This document shows positions 42,095 through 49,712 of a stretch of 64,000 nt of DNA, in pieces. The position numbers and the translations under genes were made by a program. Position 1 is the first letter of the stretch. Each line of letters starts with the position of its first letter. This DNA is from Collinsella sp. AM33-4BH (GTDB lineage: Bacteria; Actinomycetota; Coriobacteriia; Coriobacteriales; Coriobacteriaceae), in assembly GCF_003469205.1 (NCBI RefSeq), contig NZ_QSIN01000006.1:65964-129963 (forward strand), given 5' to 3'. The notes under the pieces were generated by a model that made no database searches, had not been told where the DNA came from, and worked only from the letters and a program-made list of their open reading frames with translations.

Positions 42095-43045
42095 ATGGTT
42101 AACGAGAAGAAGGTCGCTATTGTCGGCTGCGGTTTCGTCGGTTCGTCTTCGGCGTTCGCGCTGATGCAGAGCGGTCTGTTCTCCGAGATGGTCCTCATCG
42201 ACGTGGACAAGAACCGCGCCGAGGGTGAGGCTCTGGATATCGCGCACGGCATGACGTTTGCCGAGCCGATGAAGATCTACGCCGGCGATTATTCCGATGT
42301 CGCCGACGCCGCCATGATCGTCGTCACCGCTGGCGCTGCCCAGAAGCCCGGTGAGACCCGCTTGGACCTGGTCAACAAGAACGTCAACATCTTTAAGTCC
42401 ATTATCCCCGAGATTAAGAAGTCCGGCTTCGACGGCATTCTGCTCATCGTCTCCAACCCGGTCGATGTTCTGACCTATGCCGCCATCAAGATGTCCGGCC
42501 TGCCCGAGGGCCATGTCATCGGCTCCGGTACCGTGCTCGACACCGGTCGTCTGCAGCAGATGCTTGGTGCCCACGTTGAGGTCGACCCGCGCGATGTCCA
42601 GGCCTATGTCATGGGTGAGCACGGCGACTCCGAGTTCGTTGCTTGGTCCAGCGCCCAGGTTGCCGGCGTTCCGCTGAACACCTTCTGCGAGCTTCACGGT
42701 CATCTGGAGCATGAGGCTGCCGAGAAGCGCATCGCCGAGGACGTCAAGAACTCCGCCTACACCATCATCGAGAAGAAGCACGCCACCTACTATGGCGTCG
42801 CCATGGCCGTCAAGCGCATCTGCACCGCCGTCATGCGTGACGAGCAGACCGTTCTGCCCGTCTCCTCGCTCATGGTGGGCGAGTATGGCCTGTCCGATCT
42901 TGCCATCTCCATGCCGACCGTCGTTGGCCGCGACGGCGTTGTCTGCCGCGTCCCCGTGCCGCTGAACGATGACGAGCAGCATGAGCTCACCGCCTCTGCA
43001 AAGGCCCTCAAGGACATCATCGACAGCGTCGACTTCTCCTGCTAA
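42095..43045 (+). CDS. ldh: L-lactate dehydrogenase
   Basis: 316 residues; ATG 42095 behind GATGGGAG. NAD-dependent LDH/MDH superfamily: KKVAIVGCGFVGSSSAFALM (NAD), IVVTAGAAQKPGETRLDLV (mobile loop; Gln at the LDH-determining position), VSNPVDVLTYAA, GTVLDTGRLQ and the active-site block MGEHGDSEFVAW with the catalytic His. It reduces pyruvate to lactate in fermentation. The last codons and the stop are duplicated in tandem downstream. Confidence 0.95.
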   Translation: MVNEKKVAIVGCGFVGSSSAFALMQSGLFSEMVLIDVDKNRAEGEALDIAHGMTFAEPMKIYAGDYSDVADAAMIVVTAGAAQKPGETRLDLVNKNVNIFKSIIPEIKKSGFDGILLIVSNPVDVLTYAAIKMSGLPEGHVIGSGTVLDTGRLQQMLGAHVEVDPRDVQAYVMGEHGDSEFVAWSSAQVAGVPLNTFCELHGHLEHEAAEKRIAEDVKNSAYTIIEKKHATYYGVAMAVKRICTAVMRDEQTVLPVSSLMVGEYGLSDLAISMPTVVGRDGVVCRVPVPLNDDEQHELTASAKALKDIIDSVDFSC

Positions 43046-43064
43046 ATCGACTTCTCCTGCTAAA
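43029..43064 (+). repeat. 18-nt tandem duplication spanning the ldh stop codon
   Basis: TCGACTTCTCCTGCTAAA occurs twice in immediate succession (43029-43046 and 43047-43064). Each unit holds the last four codons, the TAA stop and one base, so the second copy is untranslated. Confidence 0.9.
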
Positions 43065-43096
43065 TCAAGCTCGCTAGAGCGAAAAGCTACAATGAA

Positions 43097-43131
43097 GGCG
43101 TCCGGGTCCACGCGGCCCGGGCGCCTTTTTG
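43097..43131 (+). terminator. Terminator of ldh
   Basis: GGCGTCCGGG and CCCGGGCGCC pair around TCCACGCGG (one G-U), followed by TTTTTG. Confidence 0.9.
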
Positions 43132-43161
43132 ATGCAAAGTAACCTGACCCCAATGCACCAT
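43129..43161 (-). repeat. TGCA-flanked GGGGNCAGGTT repeat, left copy
   Basis: Minus strand TGGTGCATTGGGGTCAGG followed by TTACTTTGCATCA matches the copy at 44341-44375. The ends TGGTGCA/TGCATCA pair with one G-U on this strand. It abuts the ldh terminator and precedes the ribosome binding site of the next gene. Confidence 0.7.
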
Positions 43162-43177
43162 AGTTGATGGGAGGGCC

Positions 43178-44338
43178 ATGTCGGATTCCTCTAATTTTTT
43201 GACCTATGCCCAGACGACGTTTGATTCGTTTGAGGAGCAGCCGTTCTGTGCGGTGGATAGCCTGGTCTTTGCGTGGCTGTCCTATTTGCGTTTGCCGGGT
43301 GATATGGCGGAGCTGACGAACTGGCAGGGCCTAGACGTACGCGAGCTGCTGCGTGCCGAGTGCTACCGGGACATGATTGGCGACCTGTGGGATCCGGAGG
43401 GGAGCAGGGCCTTGTTGGAGGCCGTGGCAGCAAGCCCTCGCTACCGTGGCGTGCACGTTTGCGGTTATCGTGCCGTGAGCGATGTGGTAGCGACAGAGCA
43501 GTTTGCAGCCATGGCGTTCCGGTTTCCGGCGGGGTTTAGCTATCTTTCCTTCCGGGGGACCGACAGTACGATTGTGGGCTGGAAAGAGGACTTTAACATG
43601 GCGTTCCGGTGTCCTGTGCCGGCCCAGGAATCCGCGGCGCGTTATGTAGACGAGGCGGCGGACGCGATTGACGGGCCGCTTTTGTGCGGAGGTCATTCCA
43701 AGGGTGGAAACCTTGCGGTGTACGGTGCGGCGATGTGCTCCGATGTCGCCCGTGAGCGAATCGAACGGGTGTATTCCCATGATGGTCCTGGCTTCGTCGA
43801 GGAGTTCCTGAACGGCAACGCCTTTGCCGATCTTTCCGGCCGCATCGATAAGACGCTACCTCGGTCGTCGATCTTTGGCATGATGTTCGAGACACAGGAG
43901 GACTATGCCATCGTTGAGAGCACCGAGTTCAGCCTGCTGCAGCACAATCCCTTTAGCTGGGTGGTTGATGGTCGCGACTTCGTGTACTGTGAGCGCCTGT
44001 CCGCCGGTGCTCGATACGTTGATGGCTCCATTCGCGAGATGCTGCTTGCAGTGGGGCCTGCCGAGCGCGAGCGTTTTGTAGATGCATTGTTCTCCGTGTT
44101 TGAGGCTACGGGTGCTGAGCGGTTTGCGGATATCGCTGGGAATCTGCGCGAGAGCCTGCCCGTGATGCTCCAGGCTGCGCAAGGTTTCGACAAGGATACG
44201 CGACGCTTTGTCTCGCAGACCATCGTGGCAATCCTTAAATGCGCGCTGCTGCCCAAACGACCCCAGATCGACATGTCCACTGCCGGTAAGAGTCTGGCAG
44301 AACAGCTCGAGGCTTGGCAGTCCGAGCTTCTGCGCTAG
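43178..44338 (+). CDS. DUF2974/Mbeg1-like alpha/beta hydrolase
   Basis: 386 residues; ATG 43178 with GGGAGGG upstream. The nucleophile elbow GGHSKGGNLAVYGA (G-H-S-K-G) and YLSFRGTDSTIVGWKEDFNMAF are typical of Mbeg1-like/DUF2974 lipases of Gram-positive gut bacteria. YSHDGPGF and DYAIVES contain likely members of the remaining triad. Soluble, no signal peptide, so an intracellular esterase or lipase is inferred. The gene is bracketed by two copies of a short repeat (43129-43161 and 44341-44375). Confidence 0.75.
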   Translation: MSDSSNFLTYAQTTFDSFEEQPFCAVDSLVFAWLSYLRLPGDMAELTNWQGLDVRELLRAECYRDMIGDLWDPEGSRALLEAVAASPRYRGVHVCGYRAVSDVVATEQFAAMAFRFPAGFSYLSFRGTDSTIVGWKEDFNMAFRCPVPAQESAARYVDEAADAIDGPLLCGGHSKGGNLAVYGAAMCSDVARERIERVYSHDGPGFVEEFLNGNAFADLSGRIDKTLPRSSIFGMMFETQEDYAIVESTEFSLLQHNPFSWVVDGRDFVYCERLSAGARYVDGSIREMLLAVGPAERERFVDALFSVFEATGAERFADIAGNLRESLPVMLQAAQGFDKDTRRFVSQTIVAILKCALLPKRPQIDMSTAGKSLAEQLEAWQSELLR

Positions 44339-44340
44339 CC

Positions 44341-44375
44341 ATTGGTGCAAAGCAACCTGTCCCCGATGCACCAAT
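44341..44375 (-). repeat. TGCA-flanked GGGGACAGGTT repeat, right copy
   Basis: ATTGGTGCA (44341-44349) and TGCACCAAT (44367-44375) form a perfect 9-bp inverted repeat around a loop containing AACCTGTCCCC. It starts 2 nt after the DUF2974 gene stop. Confidence 0.75.
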
Positions 44376-44448
44376 CTTCGATGCGCTCGGGAGGGCTCGA
44401 CCGCTATACTGGTTCGTGCCGAAATCGATCTAGAACGGAATGCCGTAT

Positions 44449-45453
44449 ATGAAAATCAATCACGCGATTCTGCATATCCTGGACTTTGACTCTGCCGTCA
44501 ACGTTATGAGCCAGCGCGAGCTCGATATCGAGAGTCGTACCGTGCGCAACTTCGTGACCACGCATCTGCGCCGCGCACGTACCTCGGCCGACAATAAACG
44601 CGCCACGTTTGCCGAGAACTCTGCGTTTGGCGGCGAGCTCAAGGGCTATTTCTTTGGCGAGCGCGAGTTCGTGGACCTGTCGCAGCAGATTGCGGAGTTT
44701 ATCTCCTCCGAGCTCACCAAAGCCGAGAAAGCCGAGTCCACCGACGTGCTCGTGGCCGATTTTGACGACGATGAGGATGCCCGCTGGTTTGCCGTGATGC
44801 TGCTGGGCTCCAAGCAGGCTTTTATGCACGAAGTGGGCCGCGAGGAGGGAGAGGTGCGCAACGACATCGCGCGCCACTACGCCATTCTGCCGAACCCCTC
44901 GCAAAAGGTGCCGAGCTATGCCATCGTGCGTGCGAGCACCATGGAGATCGGTTACGTGGACAAGAAGCGCAAGATTGCCGGTGAGGACCGTATGCTTATC
45001 CCCGATGGCCTGCTGCAGTGCGACACGGGCGTATCAGGCAAGGAGGTCATCGACACCGTGACGCGTGTGGTCGAGGAAGTCGCCGAGGAGCACGGTGCCA
45101 ATACGGCCGTGGCGCTCGCCAAGGTTAAGGCTGCCGTCGCCGAGAAAGTCGAGGATGACGAGGAGCTGCCGCCCTGGGATATCGTCGATGAGGTCTTTGA
45201 GGACGAACCGGTTATCAAGGAGAGCGTGCGCGCGGCACTGACTGAGGAGAAGGTGCCTGAGCGTGTGCCCGTGGAGCGCAAGCAGGTCGAACGCGCGGCC
45301 GTGCGCAACCACAAGATTCGTACCGATACGGGCATCGAGATCAGCTTTCCGGCCGAGATGGGCTCGAACTCCGAGTACATCGAGTTCGTCAACGAACCCA
45401 ACGGCCTCATCTCCATCGAGCTCAAGAATATCGGCAGCATCGAGAATCGATAG
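44449..45453 (+). CDS. Nucleoid-associated protein, YejK/NdpA-like
   Basis: 334 residues from ATG 44449 (AACGGA upstream; ATG 44440 is an alternative). INHAILHILDFDSAVNVMSQRELD at the N-terminus, FFGEREFVDLSQQIAEFI and LPNPSQKVPSYAIVRAST fit the 37-kDa nucleoid-associated protein family. The C-terminal IRTDTGIEISFPAEMGSNSEYIEF (split) is the domain end usual in Gram-positive members. It is a DNA-binding protein of the nucleoid; its precise role is unknown. It converges with dapH and shares a terminator. Confidence 0.75.
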   Translation: MKINHAILHILDFDSAVNVMSQRELDIESRTVRNFVTTHLRRARTSADNKRATFAENSAFGGELKGYFFGEREFVDLSQQIAEFISSELTKAEKAESTDVLVADFDDDEDARWFAVMLLGSKQAFMHEVGREEGEVRNDIARHYAILPNPSQKVPSYAIVRASTMEIGYVDKKRKIAGEDRMLIPDGLLQCDTGVSGKEVIDTVTRVVEEVAEEHGANTAVALAKVKAAVAEKVEDDEELPPWDIVDEVFEDEPVIKESVRAALTEEKVPERVPVERKQVERAAVRNHKIRTDTGIEISFPAEMGSNSEYIEFVNEPNGLISIELKNIGSIENR

Positions 45454-45477
45454 CGGCTCGAGTAGATTGACCGTAAC

Positions 45478-45513
45478 GAAAAGGCCAAAGCCCTTTGGGG
45501 CTTCGGCCTTCTT
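45478..45513. terminator. Bidirectional terminator between yejK-like gene and dapH
   Basis: AAGGCCAAAGCCC and GGGCTTCGGCCTT pair around TTTG with one internal mismatch; A-rich before and T-containing after, so it can serve both strands. Confidence 0.75.
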
Positions 45514-45531
45514 GGTAAAACCGCGTAACTA

Positions 45532-46251
45532 TTAAAGCTGACGTAGTCCCTCTTCGAGGCCGGTCTTGCTGTCGGTTTTCTCATCGCGCATCTTGATGAC
45601 GCGGGCGGGGACACCGGCCACGACGGCGCCGGCGGGGACGTCCTCGACGCATACGGCGCCGGCGGCAACGACAGCACCCTTGCCCACGCGCACGCCCTCC
45701 AGGACCACGGCGTTGGCGCCAATCATGACATCATCTTCGATGATGACGGGCGTGGCGCTCGCAGGCTCAACGACGCCTGCCAGTACGGTGCCGGCGCCGA
45801 TATGGCAGTTCTTGCCCACGGTTGCGCGGCCGCCCAGGACGGCGCCCATATCAATCATAGAGCCCTCGCCGATAACGGAGCCGATGTTGATGATGGTGCC
45901 CATCATGATGACGGCGCGGTCGCCGATCTCGACGCGGTCGCGGATGATTGCGCCCGGCTCGATGCGGGCATTGATGCCCTTAAGGTCGAGCATGGGGACG
46001 GCGGAGTTGCGGCAGTCATTCTCGACGTCGTAGTAGTCGATGGAGTCGGCATTGGCATCGAGGATGACCTTGAGCTCATCCCAGTCACCAAAGACGGTCT
46101 TGCCACGACGACCGCCGTAGACGTGCGCATTGCCCCACTGGACCTTCATGCCCGGCTTTTCGCGCACGTACAGTTTGACGGGCGTTTTCTTGGGCGCGGT
46201 GGCGATGTAGTCGATAATCTCCTGTGCATCCATCTCGGCTGCGTTGCTCAT
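45532..46251 (-). CDS. dapH: Tetrahydrodipicolinate N-acetyltransferase
   Basis: 239 residues; ATG 46251. Left-handed beta-helix acetyltransferase of the DapH type: N-terminal DapH domain ([20 protein letters not shown]), then hexapeptide repeats ([35 protein letters not shown] and [19 protein letters not shown], the last with the acetyl-CoA site). It acetylates tetrahydrodipicolinate, committing diaminopimelate synthesis to the acetylase branch. Last gene of lysA-dapA/dapB/dapH; 39 nt downstream of dapB. Confidence 0.95.
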   Translation of the reverse strand: MSNAAEMDAQEIIDYIATAPKKTPVKLYVREKPGMKVQWGNAHVYGGRRGKTVFGDWDELKVILDANADSIDYYDVENDCRNSAVPMLDLKGINARIEPGAIIRDRVEIGDRAVIMMGTIINIGSVIGEGSMIDMGAVLGGRATVGKNCHIGAGTVLAGVVEPASATPVIIEDDVMIGANAVVLEGVRVGKGAVVAAGAVCVEDVPAGAVVAGVPARVIKMRDEKTDSKTGLEEGLRQL

Positions 46252-46290
46252 TTGCTATCTCTCCTTTGGGCGGATTCGGTTGATACCTGG

Positions 46291-47031
46291 TTAGGCAAAC
46301 ATGACCTGGTCGAACGTATAGAAGCCGGGTTCACGGGCGACGAGCTTCTGCGCGGCTGCCAGGGCGCCGTTGACAAAGATCTGACGGCTCGTGGCGCGGT
46401 GGGTGAGCGTGACTTCCTCGTCCTGGCCAAAGAAACCCACCTCGTGCACACCGGCTACGGTGCCGCCGCGCAGCGAGTGCATGCCGATTTCCTTGGGGTC
46501 GCGCGCTCCGCACATGCCCTCGCGGCCATAGACGGGGTGGTAGCCTGCCTCGGGCTCGGCTTCGACGACGGCGTCGAGCAGCAGCTTTGCGGTGCCGCTG
46601 GGGGCATCGACTTTTTGGTTATGGTGCGTCTCGACGATTTCGCAGTCAAAGCCGGGCAGCTCGCGCGTGGCCTGTGCTACCAGATGACGCAGGGCTGCGA
46701 TGCCGATGGAGTAATTGCCCGAGTGCATAACGCGGGCGTTCTGGCCCAGCTCACGCAGGCGGTCCATCTGCTCGGGGGTGTAGCCTGTGGTGCCCGAGAC
46801 TAACGCCGCGCCCGTGCGCTCGACATAGGCGACGACGGCATCGAAGGTCACGACGTTCGAGAAGTCGATGATGACGTCGGCTGCCGGGGTGCTCTCGAGC
46901 TCGGACAGGTCAAAACCGATCTGGGCCACGATATCAAAAACGGGCTCTCCAGCGGCGTTGACAATGCCCTCGGCGGTAGTGTGGATGAGCGAGCCCATGC
47001 GGCCCGTTCCCATAATGACGGTCTTAATCAA
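46291..47031 (-). CDS. dapB: 4-hydroxy-tetrahydrodipicolinate reductase
   Basis: 246 residues; ATG 47031 overlaps the end of the dapA segment by 8 nt. VIMGTGRMGSLIHTTAEG (NAD(P) loop), DVIIDFSNVVTFDAVV, VSGTTGYTPEQ, SGNYSIGIAALRHL and EIVETHHNQKVDAPSGTAKLLLD (catalytic His pair and Lys, split here) define DapB. It reduces HTPA to tetrahydrodipicolinate. Length is normal. Confidence 0.95.
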   Translation of the reverse strand: MIKTVIMGTGRMGSLIHTTAEGIVNAAGEPVFDIVAQIGFDLSELESTPAADVIIDFSNVVTFDAVVAYVERTGAALVSGTTGYTPEQMDRLRELGQNARVMHSGNYSIGIAALRHLVAQATRELPGFDCEIVETHHNQKVDAPSGTAKLLLDAVVEAEPEAGYHPVYGREGMCGARDPKEIGMHSLRGGTVAGVHEVGFFGQDEEVTLTHRATSRQIFVNGALAAAQKLVAREPGFYTFDQVMFA

Positions 47032-49333
47032 GCAGACCAGCTCCCTTCAGAGCATCGGTAAGTGCGGCGCGCGTGTTATCGGCCATGGGGCACAGCGGCA
47101 TGCGGTAGTTGGCTTCGATCATGCCCATCTGGGCGAGTGCCTCCTTGACGGGGATGGGGTTGACCTCGCTAAAGAGGGCATTGATGAGCGGCTGGCCGGC
47201 AATTTGGATATCGCGGGCGCGCTCCACGTCGCCGTCCAGATAGGCGCGGCACATGTCGTGCACGAGCTGCGGCTGAACATCGGCCCACACGCTGATGGTG
47301 CCCGAGGCGCCCAGGCTCATGAGCGGCACGGTGAGCGTGTCTTCGCCCGAGTACATACGGAAGTCGTCGGACAGCAGGTGGGCGATCTTGGCCGCGTAGG
47401 CGACGTTGCCCGAGGCTTCCTTAATACCCATGATGTTGGGGTGCGCGGCCAAGCGCTCTACGTTGCGCTCGCTGATGCCGCAGCCGCAGCGGCCGGGGAT
47501 GTTGTACAGGATGCAGGGGATATCTACGGCATCGGCAACGGTCTTAAAGTGCTGGTAGATGCCCTCTTCATTAGACTTGTTGTAGTAGGGGGTAATGAGC
47601 AGCAGGCCGTCGGCGCCCAGGCCCTGATAGGTGAGCGACTTGGTGAGCATGGTTTGCGTGGAGTTGGAGCCCGAGCCGGCGATGACGGGGACGCGGCCTG
47701 CAACCTGCTTGACCACGGCGGCGACGACGGAGTTGTCCTCGTCATCGGTCATCGTGGCGCTCTCGCCGGTGGTGCCCAGGGTGAGGATGGCGTCGGTGCC
47801 ATTTTGCAGGTGGAAATCGATAAGGCGCTCGAGTGCGTCAAAGTCGACGCTGCCGTCCTTTTTAAACGGCGTAACAAGGGCGACGATCGAGCCCCCGAGG
47901 TTGCGGATATCCATGTTCTTCTCCTTCGCTTCCGCGATCTGGATGCGTTTGTTCCATTGGACGGCGACGGCCAGGCGCTCGTCCTGAGCGCGACGACGAG
48001 CGCTTTCGGCGCGCGACTTGGCCAGCAGCTCTCGGCCGCTCGGCAACACGTCGAGCGTGGCAAAATAATCGCCCGGGCGCTCGGCGCGGCGGATAAGGTC
48101 GGCCGAGCCGTCGGGGCGCAGCAGCACCTCGGCGGAGCGCAGACGGCCGTTGTAGTTGTAGCCCATGGAGTAACCATGCGCGCCGGTATCGTGGATCACG
48201 AGCACATCACCCATGTCGACCCGCGGTAGCTCGCGGTCGATGGCGAACTTGTCGTTGTTCTCGCACAGATTGCCCGTAATGTCGTACGTGTTTGTGACAG
48301 GCGCCGCGGTCTTGTCGGAGCCACCCGGCTGGCCCATCACCGTAATGTGGTGGTAGGCGCCATACATGGCAGGGCGGATCAGATCGACGGCGCTTGCGTC
48401 GACACCGATATAGTCCTTGTAGATTTGCTTCTCGTGGATGGCCTTGGTGACCAGGCAGCCGTAGGGGCCCATCATAAAGCGGCCCATCTCGGTGCAGATT
48501 GCCACATCGCCCATGCCGGCGGGAACCAGAATCTCGTCGTAGGCCGCATGCACTCCTTCGCCGATGGCATGGATATCGTTGGCCTGCTGCTCGGGCAGGT
48601 AGGGGATGCCGACGCCGCCGGACAGATTGATAAAGGCGACGTGTGCGCCGGTCTCGCGCTCCAGGCGCACGGCAAGCTCAAAGAGGATGCGCGCGAGCTT
48701 GGGGTAGTAGTCGTTGGTGACGGTGTTGCTGGCAAGGAATGCGTGGATGCCAAAGTTTTCGGCGCCCTTGGCCTTGAGCGTGCGAAAGGCCTCGAAGAGC
48801 TGCTCGGTGGTCATGCCGTATTTGGAGTCGCCGGGGTTGTCCATGATGCCGTTGGAGAGCTGGAACAGACCGCCCGGATTAAAGCGGCAGCTGACCGTCT
48901 TGGGGATGGGGCCTGCGACGCGCTCAAAGAACTCGATGTGGCTGATGTCGTCAAAGTTGACGATGGCGCCCAGCTTGTCGGCGAGCTCAAAGTCCGCTGC
49001 CGGCGTGTCGTTGGATGAGAACATGATGTCGTGTCCCGTGATACCCAGCGAGCGGGCGATCATGAGCTCGGTATAGCTCGAGCAATCGCAGCCGCAGCCG
49101 TATTCGTTGAGAATGGAGATGAGCGCCGGGTTGGGATTGGCCTTGACGGCAAAGTATTCCTTAAAGCCCGGGTTCCATGCGAAGGCGTCGCGCACCTCTT
49201 GCATGTTGCGTCGGATGCCCGCCTCGTCATATAGATGAAATGGCGTGGGGAACTGCTCGACGATATGCTCGAGCGTCTTCTTGTCCACAAACGGCTGCTT
49301 GGCCGCATATGCCTCGTTGGGGGTTAATGCCAT
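47024..49333 (-). CDS. lysA-dapA: Fused diaminopimelate decarboxylase - dihydrodipicolinate synthase (LysA-DapA)
   Basis: 769 residues in one uninterrupted frame. Residues 1-~430 are LysA: FAVKAN with the PLP Lys at 64, LSGGVGIPYLPEQ, CTEMGRFMMGPYG and CENNDKFAIDRELP. A helical, charged linker of about 40 residues (AKSRAESARRRAQDERLAV...) leads to residue 474, MDIRNLGGSIVALVTPF, which starts DapA. DapA carries LGTTGESATM, LLITPYYNKSNEEG, ILYNIPGRCGCG and IMGIKEASGN with the Schiff-base Lys. Inside the frame AAGGAG sits 6 nt before the DapA ATG at 47914, so free DapA (296 residues) may also be made. The fusion joins the last and first steps of the lysine branch. A lysine riboswitch lies upstream. 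Confidence 0.85.
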   Translation of the reverse strand: MALTPNEAYAAKQPFVDKKTLEHIVEQFPTPFHLYDEAGIRRNMQEVRDAFAWNPGFKEYFAVKANPNPALISILNEYGCGCDCSSYTELMIARSLGITGHDIMFSSNDTPAADFELADKLGAIVNFDDISHIEFFERVAGPIPKTVSCRFNPGGLFQLSNGIMDNPGDSKYGMTTEQLFEAFRTLKAKGAENFGIHAFLASNTVTNDYYPKLARILFELAVRLERETGAHVAFINLSGGVGIPYLPEQQANDIHAIGEGVHAAYDEILVPAGMGDVAICTEMGRFMMGPYGCLVTKAIHEKQIYKDYIGVDASAVDLIRPAMYGAYHHITVMGQPGGSDKTAAPVTNTYDITGNLCENNDKFAIDRELPRVDMGDVLVIHDTGAHGYSMGYNYNGRLRSAEVLLRPDGSADLIRRAERPGDYFATLDVLPSGRELLAKSRAESARRRAQDERLAVAVQWNKRIQIAEAKEKNMDIRNLGGSIVALVTPFKKDGSVDFDALERLIDFHLQNGTDAILTLGTTGESATMTDDEDNSVVAAVVKQVAGRVPVIAGSGSNSTQTMLTKSLTYQGLGADGLLLITPYYNKSNEEGIYQHFKTVADAVDIPCILYNIPGRCGCGISERNVERLAAHPNIMGIKEASGNVAYAAKIAHLLSDDFRMYSGEDTLTVPLMSLGASGTISVWADVQPQLVHDMCRAYLDGDVERARDIQIAGQPLINALFSEVNPIPVKEALAQMGMIEANYRMPLCPMADNTRAALTDALKGAGLLD

Positions 49334-49566
49334 GTCCCGTAAACCTCGCTATCCAGACGGCGCCATCTGCGCATCGAATCCGCATAGCGTGGACCCAATG
49401 TCCGGATAGCGCTCCCGCATTGCTGCAGACAGTCCTGCGGGTGTTTCCCGCAGGCCCACCAGGTTGTTCGTGCCCGAAAAGCCCAGTTCGGCGGGTTTCG
49501 CCTCCCCACGGGGTCAAAGCCTGCCGGCTCACCCGCGGTTCTTCGTGCCCGCGCCTCTATCAAGTG
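49334..49566 (-). promoter_or_regulatory. Lysine riboswitch (L box) controlling the lysA-dapA-dapB-dapH operon
   Basis: Read on the minus strand from about 49566, GATAGAGGCGCG starts the aptamer (B. subtilis lysC has GATAGAGGTGCG). GGGGAGGCGAAACC..CCGAACTGGG is the conserved GGGGAG...GCCGAA...CTGG junction, and GGACTGTC at 49428-49435 closes P1. There is no U-tract. Instead CGCTATCC (about 49402-49411) is complementary to GGATAGCGAGG (49344-49354), which contains the Shine-Dalgarno, so control is probably translational. This explains most of the gene-free stretch 49334-49712; the remainder holds the divergent promoters. Confidence 0.85.
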
Positions 49567-49712
49567 GTAACGACCCTACCACGTTGCACTTTACCAAACA
49601 AGAGTATTCGTATATAACGTTTAAAAAATGCAGGGATATGCTGGAAATAAGGGTGTAGCAATCTTGCGGCACAATAGATAGCAGCCGACGCGCACCTACG
49701 AAAGGAACCAAT

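Noticed and set aside
18759..43131. U-tailed hairpins just before the ribosome binding sites of several genes (18759, 40682, 43097) as a shared 5'-leader regulator
   Set aside because: Each lies within 25-75 nt of the stop of the upstream gene and is more simply that gene's terminator; their sequences and loops are unrelated.
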